From Piscinibacter gummiphilus (lineage in GTDB: Bacteria; Pseudomonadota; Gammaproteobacteria; Burkholderiales; Burkholderiaceae_C): 64,000 nt of DNA. A program made the position numbers and the translations under genes. Below are positions 57,613-64,000 of this stretch, one piece after another. A model generated the notes under the pieces. The model had not been told where the DNA came from, searched no databases, and saw only the letters and a program-made list of their open reading frames with translations. The stretch is taken from positions 3,087,001 to 3,151,000 of the forward strand of contig NZ_CP136336.1 in assembly GCF_032681285.1 (NCBI RefSeq). Direction: 5' to 3'. The stretch's first letter is position 1, and the number at the start of each line of letters is the position of its first letter.

Positions 57613-58304
57613 CGTGCAGCCCCCTCCCCGCCCGTGCCGCCGCAGCCCATGGGCAAGGGCGCCGGCAAGGCGGCGGCCGGTTTCGCCGACGCGGGCAAGG
57701 GCTGCGCGGCAAGCCAGTGCGACACGGCGCTCACGTCGTCAGCGGTCAGCGCCTTGGCGATCTGCGCCATGCAGTCGGGTGCCATCGCGCGGCGGCTGCC
57801 CGACTTCCACGCGCCGAGCTGGCCGGCGATGTAGTCGCGCGGAATGCCCAGGAGACCGGGCAGGTGCGGCGTGACGCCGGTGAAGCTCGCGCCGTGGCAC
57901 TGCGCACAGGCGGGGATCTGGCGCGCTGGGTCACCGCGCAGCGCGAGCGCTTCGCCGCGCGCGAGCACCTCGGCCGACACCTGCGCAGGCCGCGGCGGTG
58001 GGTACGGCAAGTCGAGCGAGGCGAAGTGCTGGGCGATCTCGCGCAGGTAGGCGTCGGACAGCGGATCGATCAGCCGCGTCATCGGCAGGTAGTGGCGCCG
58101 GCCGTCGCGAAAGTTGGCGAGCTGGTTGTAGAGGTAGCCGGCCGGCTTGCCGGCGATGCGGGGGTAGTAGCCGTCGCGCGCGGCGCGGCCCTCAGGGCCG
58201 TGGCAGCCAGTGCAGGCCAGCACCCGCTGGGCCATGCTGTCTTCGACCGCCATCGCGGACGTCGACAACAGCAGGGACACGAGCAACGCGCAGATGGATT
58301 TCAT
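57609..58304 (-). CDS. Periplasmic di-haem cytochrome c
   Basis: A 231-residue protein with a signal peptide (MKSICALLVSLLLSTSAMA, cleavage near residue 19) and two haem sites, CTGCH (31-35) and CAQCH (133-137). The spacing and 'YPRIAGKPAGYLYNQLANFR' resemble the c4-type cytochromes, which shuttle electrons to terminal oxidases. The C-terminal tail after about residue 200 is Ala/Pro-rich and ends in a Gly-rich stretch. It is upstream of the tri-haem cytochrome and overlaps it by 4 bp, suggesting a shared electron path. Confidence 0.92.
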   Translation of the reverse strand: MKSICALLVSLLLSTSAMAVEDSMAQRVLACTGCHGPEGRAARDGYYPRIAGKPAGYLYNQLANFRDGRRHYLPMTRLIDPLSDAYLREIAQHFASLDLPYPPPRPAQVSAEVLARGEALALRGDPARQIPACAQCHGASFTGVTPHLPGLLGIPRDYIAGQLGAWKSGSRRAMAPDCMAQIAKALTADDVSAVSHWLAAQPLPASAKPAAALPAPLPMGCGGTGGEGAAR

Positions 58305-58358
58305 GGGGCGTGAGCTTAGTGGCCGCAGCGGTGCCGGTGACTGGACAAATTGTCCCAG

Positions 58359-59477
58359 TCAGTCGCCGGCAGGCACCAGGCGCAAGCGTGTGATCTCGGA
58401 CGGCGCACCGAGGCGCTTGGGCGGCCCCCAGTAGCCGGTGCCGCGGCTCACGTAGACCCACAAGCCACGCAGGCGGTGCAGGCCTGCAGTGAACGGCTGC
58501 TGCAGCGGCACGAAGAAGTTCCAGGGGAAGAACTGGCCGCCGTGCGTGTGCCCGGAGATCTGCAACTGGAAGCCGGCGCGTTCGGCCCCCTCGGCGCTGC
58601 GCGGCTGGTGCGCGAGCAGCACGCGCGTGGCATCGGCCGGTGCACCGGCCAGGGCACGCTCTGGATCGCTGCGATGGGCAGGGTCAAAGAGGTGGGCGGT
58701 GTAGTCGGCCACGCCTGCCAGCACCAGGGGCGAGGCACCGTGCTGCAAGACGACATGCTCGTTCAGCAGCACACGGATGCCGAGCCGCTTCAGCTCTGCG
58801 ATCCACGCGTGCGCGCCGGAGTAGTACTCGTGGTTGCCGGTGACGAAGAAGGTGCCGTGGCGCGAGCGCAGCTCGGTGAGCGGCGCCACATGCGCGCTCA
58901 ACTCGCGCACGCTGCCGTCGACCAGGTCGCCGGTGACGGCCACCATGTCGGCGTCGAGCTGGTTCACCCTGTCGACGATGGCGCGCAGGTACGAGGCCTT
59001 GATCGTTGGGCCGACGTGGATGTCGCTGATCTGCGCAATGGTGAAGCCTTGCAGCGAAGCCGGCAGGCCGGCGATGGGCACCTCGACATGGACCACGCGG
59101 GCACGGCGGCGCGCGTTGACGAAGCCCCAGAGCGTCACGAGTACGGCGATGACGGGCACTCCTTGCCCTGTCCAGCGGGCGAGTTGAGCAGAGGCTCCGG
59201 CGATCGAACCGACCAGCAGCACCAGCTCTCGCAGCAAGGTCAGCACCAGGAGTGACGAAAAGAGCCCCATGAAGACGAACCCGACCCACGCGAAGGCCTC
59301 GGCGGCCTGGCGGTTCTGCATGCGCCGGGAGGTCATGCTGAGCGGCATCAGCACGGCCGAGGCGACGAGCACCAGCGCGAGGCCCCACGCTGCCGCACTG
59401 TCCAGCTGAGGCACGAGCCGCCAGCCGATGTAGAGATGCAGCAGCGCGACGATGAACGAGATGGGGGTGATGGACAT
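58359..59477 (-). CDS. Membrane metallophosphoesterase
   Basis: A 372-residue protein starting at the ATG at 59477 (MSITPISFIVALLHLYIGWR). About four TM helices fill residues 1-125. The calcineurin-like domain follows with all metal motifs: 'ISDIHVGPT' (about 151-159), 'VTGDLVDG', 'VTGNHEYYSG' and 'ISGHTHGGQFFPW'. Proteins of this YkuE/YaeI-like class cleave phosphoester bonds, in some cases in UDP-diacylglucosamine-type lipids; the substrate here is unknown. It stands alone, with the tRNA-Ser gene on the same strand about 115 bp upstream. Confidence 0.9.
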   Translation of the reverse strand: MSITPISFIVALLHLYIGWRLVPQLDSAAAWGLALVLVASAVLMPLSMTSRRMQNRQAAEAFAWVGFVFMGLFSSLLVLTLLRELVLLVGSIAGASAQLARWTGQGVPVIAVLVTLWGFVNARRRARVVHVEVPIAGLPASLQGFTIAQISDIHVGPTIKASYLRAIVDRVNQLDADMVAVTGDLVDGSVRELSAHVAPLTELRSRHGTFFVTGNHEYYSGAHAWIAELKRLGIRVLLNEHVVLQHGASPLVLAGVADYTAHLFDPAHRSDPERALAGAPADATRVLLAHQPRSAEGAERAGFQLQISGHTHGGQFFPWNFFVPLQQPFTAGLHRLRGLWVYVSRGTGYWGPPKRLGAPSEITRLRLVPAGD

Positions 59478-59555
59478 GGCGCAGGTTGCTGTCGACGGAA
59501 ATCGACAGATGGGCTCGACTGTGCGCCAGTTCAATGGAGAGGGAAGCCCAGACGC

Positions 59556-59581
59556 AAAAAAGCCCCAAGAGCGGGGCTTTT
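59556..59581 (-). terminator. Intrinsic terminator after tRNA-Ser
   Basis: Stem AAAAGCCCC (59558-59566) / GGGGCTTTT (59573-59581) with a 6-base loop. On the minus strand it is followed by a T-run (59561-59556) about 11 bp past the CCA end of the tRNA. Confidence 0.9.
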
Positions 59582-59591
59582 GCTATCTGGC

Positions 59592-59684
59592 TGGCGGAGT
59601 CGGAGGGATTCGAACCCTCGATGCAGGTTTTGCCCACATACTCCCTTAGCAGGGGAGCACCTTCGGCCACTCGGTCACGACTCC
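59592..59684 (-). tRNA. tRNA-Ser (anticodon GCT)
   Basis: A 93-nt tRNA read on the minus strand. Acceptor arm GGAGTCG (59684-59678) pairs with CGACTCC (59602-59596); the discriminator is G and CCA is encoded (59594-59592). The anticodon stem CTCCC/GGGAG encloses loop CTGCTAA, so the anticodon is GCT, reading AGC and AGU. The T-arm GAGGG TTCGAAT CCCTC is canonical, and the long variable arm is typical of serine tRNAs. A strong terminator follows. Confidence 0.97.
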
Positions 59685-59733
59685 AGCACAGGGCGGCATT
59701 CTAGTTCAGAAGATCGCCCTTAAGTCGGAACGC

Positions 59734-61002
59734 TCAAGCAGGTTGTTGCTCGAGGTCGAACGCCTTGTGGAGCGCACGCACGGCGAGCTCCATGTACTTC
59801 TCGTCGATCACCACGCTGGTCTTGATCTCGCTGGTGGTGATCATCTGGATGTTGATGCCCTCTTCCGAGAGACAACGGAACATCTTGGCGGCCACGCCCA
59901 CGTGCGAGCGCATGCCGATGCCCACGATGCTGACCTTGCAGATCTTGTTGTCGCCGGTCACTTCCTTGGCGCCCATCTGCTGCAGCACCTTGTTCTTCAG
60001 CAGGTCGACGGTGCGGGCGTAGTCGTTGCGGTGCACGGTGAACGAGAAGTCGGTCTTCCCGTCGTGCGACACGTTTTGGATGATGACGTCGACGTCGATG
60101 TTGGCCTCGGCCACGGGGCCCAGGATCTGGAAGGCGATGCCGGGCTTGTCGGGCACGCCGGCGACGGTGATCTTGGCTTCGTCACGGTTGAACGCGATGC
60201 CTGCAACAACGGCTTGTTCCATTTTTTCGTCTTCCTCAAAAGTGATCAGGGTGCCGGACTTGGCCTCTTCGGCGAGGTCGATGTCCCAGGGGGTGAAGCT
60301 GGAGAGCACGCGTGTCGGCACGCGGTACTTGCCGGCGAATTCGACCGAGCGGATCTGCAGCACCTTGGAGCCGAGGCTGGCCATTTCGAGCATCTCTTCG
60401 AAGCTCACGGTGTGCAGGCGGCGTGCCTCGGGCACGATGCGCGGGTCGGTGGTGTAGACACCATCGACGTCGGTGTAGATCAGGCACTCATCGGCCTTCA
60501 TCGCGGCCGCCACGGCCACGGCCGAGGTGTCGGAGCCGCCCCGACCGAGCGTGGTGATGTTGCCCTTGTCGTCCACGCCCTGGAAGCCGGTGATGACGAC
60601 CACCTTGCCGGCGGCCAGATCGGCACGCACGCGCTTGTCGTCGATGCTCTGGATGCGGGCCTTGGTGTACGACGAGTCGGTGGCGATGGGCACCTGCCAG
60701 CCCGCGTAACTCACGGCTTGCAGGCCTTCAGCCTGCAACGCGATGGACAGCAAGCCCACCGACACCTGCTCGCCGGTGGAGGCGATCATGTCGAGCTCGC
60801 GCAGCACGCCGTCGCTCGCGATTTCGGGCGACAGCTCCTTCGCCAGGCCCAGCAGGCGATTCGTCTCGCCGCTCATCGCCGAGGGCACGACCACCATTTG
60901 GTGCCCGGCGCGCGCCCACTTGGCCACGCGTTTGGCGACATTGCGAATGCGCTCCGTGGAGCCCATGGAAGTGCCGCCGTATTTGTGAACGATGAGTGCC
61001 AT
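59734..61002 (-). CDS. lysC: Aspartate kinase
   Basis: A 422-residue monofunctional aspartokinase, normal length for the class II enzyme of betaproteobacteria. The kinase domain starts '[19 protein letters not shown]' (about residues 4-22) and includes '[16 protein letters not shown]' and '[13 protein letters not shown]'. Two C-terminal ACT domains (about 262-420) bind lysine and/or threonine for feedback control ('[20 protein letters not shown]', '[20 protein letters not shown]'). It phosphorylates aspartate, the first step to lysine, methionine, threonine and diaminopimelate. An internal start for a beta subunit is possible but not shown. It lies between tilS and tRNA-Ser. Confidence 0.96.
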   Translation of the reverse strand: MALIVHKYGGTSMGSTERIRNVAKRVAKWARAGHQMVVVPSAMSGETNRLLGLAKELSPEIASDGVLRELDMIASTGEQVSVGLLSIALQAEGLQAVSYAGWQVPIATDSSYTKARIQSIDDKRVRADLAAGKVVVITGFQGVDDKGNITTLGRGGSDTSAVAVAAAMKADECLIYTDVDGVYTTDPRIVPEARRLHTVSFEEMLEMASLGSKVLQIRSVEFAGKYRVPTRVLSSFTPWDIDLAEEAKSGTLITFEEDEKMEQAVVAGIAFNRDEAKITVAGVPDKPGIAFQILGPVAEANIDVDVIIQNVSHDGKTDFSFTVHRNDYARTVDLLKNKVLQQMGAKEVTGDNKICKVSIVGIGMRSHVGVAAKMFRCLSEEGINIQMITTSEIKTSVVIDEKYMELAVRALHKAFDLEQQPA

Positions 61003-61037
61003 GAAAAGAGCCGGTCAAAGGAGGGAAACCGCGCATT

Positions 61038-62372
61038 TTAGCCGCGCTGCCAACGCAGGCGCAGCTGCGGCTGGCCGGGCAGCGCCAGCACGCGTGCATC
61101 AATGCCCAGGCCGGGCACGAAGACCAGCTGGCCGCCGCTGTAGAGGAGCGGGCCGTCACGCTCCCAGGCTGGCACGTCGGCAGCCTGGTACTGCTTCTTC
61201 AGGCTGCGGGCCGGGCGGCCGACGCCGGCCATGAACTGCTCTCCTCCTTCGCGCCTGCGCAGGTCGATCCTGGCCAGCCAAGCGGGGTGGACGCCGTCCT
61301 GCCGGACGCGGGTGGCCACCAGTTCACCGCCCCACCCCGGGAGCGGATAGCGGCCGGGGCCGGAGATGTGCAGCAAGCTCTCTGGTGCAGACATGACTGG
61401 CCCCGCGGCAGGGACGAATGCCAGCCGCCCGCGACGACGATGCAAGGTCCCTTGCGGTGATTGCCATTGGGCATCACCGGCACCGGGCAGCTCGGATTGC
61501 AGGCGCTGCAGCAGCGTCGAACTGGGCAGCGCCCCGGCTTCGCGCTGAAACCAGGTGCGCAAGGCGTTGACCTGCCGCGGTGCGCTGAGCGTCCGCCACG
61601 TGTTGACCTTCAGGCCACGGGCATCCGCAATGTCGGCGAGATCCATGGCGGCCAGTTCGGCCAATGCGTCGGTCGCCTGAGCGGCCCAGGTGGCCGCATC
61701 GGCCAGGCTGGCCTCGGCCTGCGGAAAGGCTTTCACCAGCGCAGGCCACACATCGAGCCGCAGGCGGTTGCGGGCAAAACGGGGCTGGTCGTTGCTGTCG
61801 TCATCGACGAAGCGCAGGCGGTGATGCCGCACGTAGGCCTCGATCGCCGAACGCGACTGCTGCAGCCACGGGCGGGTCCATGTCACGCCCTCGCGTTCGA
61901 TCGTCTCCGGCATCCCGGCGAGCCCGGCGACACCCGCGCCGCGCAGGGCCTGCAGGAGCAGCGTCTCGGCCTGGTCGCGCTGATGGTGGGCCAGCAGCAC
62001 GAGGGTTGCGCCCTCCTGCAACGCCATCTCGCGCAACGCGCGATAACGCTCGCGACGCGCCCAGGCTTCCACGCTTTCCCCCGTGGCCGGTTTGTGCGTC
62101 AGTCTCTGCGTGCACAAGCGCACCGGCAGACCCTGCCTGCGCCACCGAGCGCACTGCCGCTGCGCATGGGCGAGCCAATCGTCTGCGTGCGGACTCAGCC
62201 CGTGGTGGATGTGGAGTGCAAGAACTTCAACGCCCTGCCCCACCGCAGCGGTGGCGGTGGCATGCAGCAGGGCGGTGGAATCGCGGCCGGCGCTATAGGC
62301 AACCGCGATGCGTGGCGCGGGCTCAGCGGTCGCTGGTGTCCGTGAAGCGGCCATAGGACTGCAGTCGCTCAT
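61038..62372 (-). CDS. tilS: tRNA(Ile)-lysidine synthetase
   Basis: A 444-residue N-type ATP pyrophosphatase. The PP-loop reads '[14 protein letters not shown]' (about residues 25-38), with Ala where many family members have Gly in SGGxDS. '[20 protein letters not shown]' and '[20 protein letters not shown]' are TilS signatures, and a C-terminal substrate-binding domain follows with '[20 protein letters not shown]' near residue 390. It converts C34 of tRNA-Ile(CAU) to lysidine so that AUA codons are read as Ile. The start overlaps the 3' end of accA by 50 bp; an ATG at 62354 is an alternative. Confidence 0.95.
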   Translation of the reverse strand: MSDCSPMAASRTPATAEPAPRIAVAYSAGRDSTALLHATATAAVGQGVEVLALHIHHGLSPHADDWLAHAQRQCARWRRQGLPVRLCTQRLTHKPATGESVEAWARRERYRALREMALQEGATLVLLAHHQRDQAETLLLQALRGAGVAGLAGMPETIEREGVTWTRPWLQQSRSAIEAYVRHHRLRFVDDDSNDQPRFARNRLRLDVWPALVKAFPQAEASLADAATWAAQATDALAELAAMDLADIADARGLKVNTWRTLSAPRQVNALRTWFQREAGALPSSTLLQRLQSELPGAGDAQWQSPQGTLHRRRGRLAFVPAAGPVMSAPESLLHISGPGRYPLPGWGGELVATRVRQDGVHPAWLARIDLRRREGGEQFMAGVGRPARSLKKQYQAADVPAWERDGPLLYSGGQLVFVPGLGIDARVLALPGQPQLRLRWQRG

Positions 62373-63294
62373 AGCGACGCTGCAGCAGTTCCTTGGGCTT
62401 GAGGTCGACGACCTGGCGCAGCGCGTCGTTCAGTGCGCGCTTGAGGAACGCGCACATCTGCTTCGGGTCGCGGTGGGCGCCACCGACCGGCTCGTTGACG
62501 ATCTTGTCGACCAGCCCCAAGGCCTTGAGCCGGTGTGCCGTGATGCCCAAGGCTTCAGCGGCGTCGGATGCACGCTCGGCGGTCTTCCAGAGAATCGAGG
62601 CACAGCCTTCCGGCGAGATCACCGAGTACACCGCGTACTGCAGCATCAGCACCTGATCGCCGACGCTGATGGCCAGCGCACCGCCGGAGCCACCTTCACC
62701 GATGATGGTCACGATGATGGGCACCTCGAGCTGGGCCATCTCGAAAATGTTGCGGCCAATGGCCTCGGACTGACCACGCTCTTCGGCCCCGATGCCGGGG
62801 TAAGCCCCGGGCGTGTCGACGAACGTGAACACCGGAAGGCCGAACTTCTCGGCCAGCTTCATCAGGCGCAGGGCCTTGCGGTAGCCCTCGGGGCGCGACA
62901 TGCCGAAGTTGCGCATCGCGCGCTCCTTCGTGTCTCGGCCCTTCTGGTGACCGATGACCATGCAGGCTTGGCCGTTGAAACGGGCGAGGCCGCCGACGAT
63001 GGATTGGTCGTCGGCGAAATGACGGTCGCCGCGCAGTTCCTGGAAGTCAGTGAAGACCTCGTTGATGTAGTCCATCGCATACGGGCGCTGCGTATGCCGC
63101 GAGATCTGCGTGACCTGCCACGGGGTCAGGTTGGAGTAGATGTCCTTGACGAGCTGCTGGCTTTTCTTGCCCAGGCGGTCGATCTCTTCGGAGATGTCGA
63201 CGGCCGATTCACTTTGTACGTAGCGCAGCTCTTCGATCTTGGTTTCAAGCTCGGCAATGGGTTGCTCGAACTCGAGGAAGTGTCGTTTGCTCAT
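62323..63294 (-). CDS. accA: Acetyl-CoA carboxylase carboxyltransferase subunit alpha
   Basis: A 323-residue protein, standard length for AccA. '[20 protein letters not shown]' at the N-terminus, 'YDFINEVF'-type region ('[20 protein letters not shown]'), '[20 protein letters not shown]' (about residues 158-177) and '[20 protein letters not shown]' (about 201-220, oxyanion glycines) are all family hallmarks. With AccD it transfers the carboxyl group from biotin to acetyl-CoA, making malonyl-CoA for fatty acid synthesis. It is essential and cytosolic. Gene order with tilS and lysC supports a Burkholderiales origin. Confidence 0.97.
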   Translation of the reverse strand: MSKRHFLEFEQPIAELETKIEELRYVQSESAVDISEEIDRLGKKSQQLVKDIYSNLTPWQVTQISRHTQRPYAMDYINEVFTDFQELRGDRHFADDQSIVGGLARFNGQACMVIGHQKGRDTKERAMRNFGMSRPEGYRKALRLMKLAEKFGLPVFTFVDTPGAYPGIGAEERGQSEAIGRNIFEMAQLEVPIIVTIIGEGGSGGALAISVGDQVLMLQYAVYSVISPEGCASILWKTAERASDAAEALGITAHRLKALGLVDKIVNEPVGGAHRDPKQMCAFLKRALNDALRQVVDLKPKELLQRRYERLQSYGRFTDTSDR

Positions 63295-63357
63295 CCGTCA
63301 GGATCCCGGTGTGTTGACGCGCAGGGCGCGCGTTGTGCATGAGGCGAGACAGGTGTC

Positions 63358-63996
63358 TCAGTAAGCCACAGGCAGAGGGTCGAGGCTGCGCCAAATGTAC
63401 CACGTGGCCACCGAGCGAAAAGGGGCCCAGGCGTCGCCAACTTCACGGGCTTCGGCCCTGGAAACGGGCTCGCCGCTGAAGTAGTTGAGGCTGATGCCCT
63501 TGATCAAGCCGACGTCGTCGAGCGGCAGCACATTGGGCCGCATGAGGTGGAAGATCAGGAACATCTCTGCCGTCCAGCGGCCAATGCCGCGAATCGCAAC
63601 AAGCTCGTCGATGATGGCTTCGTCGTCCATCTGCTGCCACTGGCGCACATGGACTTTCCCCGACTCGAAATGCTGGGCCAGGTCGAGCAGGTATTCCACC
63701 TTGCGAGCCGACAGGCCGGCACTGCGCAGCACCGTGGCTTCGATCTGCGCCACGGCTGCGGGCAGCACGCGTGTGGGCGCGCCATCCATCAAGGCAACGA
63801 AGCGATCCCATACCGCCTGTGCGGCCTTGACCGAGATCTGCTGGCCAACGATGGAGCGCGCCAAGGTCGTGAACGCGTCACCGCGGCTTTGCAGTTGCCC
63901 TTCCCCGCACTGGGGAATGAGCTTGCGCATCACGCGGTCACGTTTGGCGAGGTGCTTGCACGCCTCGTCCCAATAGTCGGGGGTGACGGTACGCAC
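63358..63996 (-). CDS. DNA-3-methyladenine glycosylase II (AlkA-like, HhH-GPD), start possibly beyond the window
   Basis: At least 212 residues of a helix-hairpin-helix glycosylase. The HhH-GPD core is 'ELVAIRGIGRWTAEMFLIFH' (about residues 131-150), followed by the catalytic Asp in 'LPLDDVGLIKG'; 'LARSIVGQQISVKAAQAVWD' near residue 45 is the N-terminal part of the domain. The apparent start is a GTG at 63996, four bases from the edge, and the frame is still open there, so a few N-terminal residues may lie outside. It removes alkylated bases from DNA. There is no Ada-type domain. Confidence 0.9.
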   Translation of the reverse strand: MRTVTPDYWDEACKHLAKRDRVMRKLIPQCGEGQLQSRGDAFTTLARSIVGQQISVKAAQAVWDRFVALMDGAPTRVLPAAVAQIEATVLRSAGLSARKVEYLLDLAQHFESGKVHVRQWQQMDDEAIIDELVAIRGIGRWTAEMFLIFHLMRPNVLPLDDVGLIKGISLNYFSGEPVSRAEAREVGDAWAPFRSVATWYIWRSLDPLPVAY

Positions 63997-64000
63997 CTGA

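Overview
The window looks like a chromosomal segment of a high-GC betaproteobacterium of the order Burkholderiales (Rubrivivax/Methylibium/Rhizobacter-like). The support is a Bug-type (TctC) solute receptor, dense high-GC coding with many 4-bp start/stop overlaps, and the right-hand block alkA-like / accA / tilS / lysC / tRNA-Ser, an order I associate with Burkholderiales. I see no phage, insertion sequence, CRISPR array or rRNA operon. Species cannot be fixed from sequence reading alone.

Layout. 1-4.4 kb: a truncated RibD/DHFR-type reductase, a cupin with a divergent MarR regulator, and a LysR regulator divergent from a DMT exporter plus a secreted unknown protein. 4.4-13.6 kb: a carbohydrate cluster with an RbsB/RbsC/RbsA-type ABC importer, a Gfo/Idh/MocA dehydrogenase, two xylose-isomerase-like TIM-barrel proteins, a VOC protein, a FadR/GntR regulator and a 2-hydroxyacid dehydrogenase. 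It is arranged around a divergent promoter carrying a FadR-type palindrome. 13.6-17.3 kb: a nitronate monooxygenase and a class A penicillin-binding protein.

17.3-34.7 kb is the most unusual region: two paralogous sigma-54 response regulators on either side of an SDR enzyme, a hybrid histidine kinase, an rpoN gene, an Atm1-type ABC exporter fused to a degenerate kinase ATPase domain and an intact receiver domain, a small HbpS/GlcG-like protein, a second SDR, a cysteine hydrolase, and a carbamoyltransferase/glycosyltransferase operon. Reading between the genes I find sigma-54 (-24/-12) promoters with the exact GG-N10-GC spacing ahead of the first SDR, rpoN, the ABC fusion, the second SDR, the carbamoyltransferase, and (at 42.7 kb) the second glycosyltransferase operon. 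I infer a local, partly self-activating sigma-54 regulon that controls surface-glycan synthesis and stress functions.

34.7-40.8 kb: an orphan signalling operon (CHASE3-GAF hybrid kinase with three receivers, CheR, CheB, receiver-kinase). 40.8-49.8 kb: an alpha/beta hydrolase, a cysteine-rich copper-storage-like protein, a CBS protein, a coupled GT4-HAD-GT9-GT9 operon, MscS, a Rho_N protein, a SodC lipoprotein and a TPR-methyltransferase. 49.8-56.4 kb: an acyl-CoA operon (dehydrogenase, NDP-forming acyl-CoA synthetase with an in-frame TAG, CoA-transferase) divergent from a Bug receptor and a second nitronate monooxygenase. 56.4-59.5 kb: tri-haem and di-haem cytochromes c and a membrane metallophosphoesterase. 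59.6-64 kb: conserved housekeeping genes.
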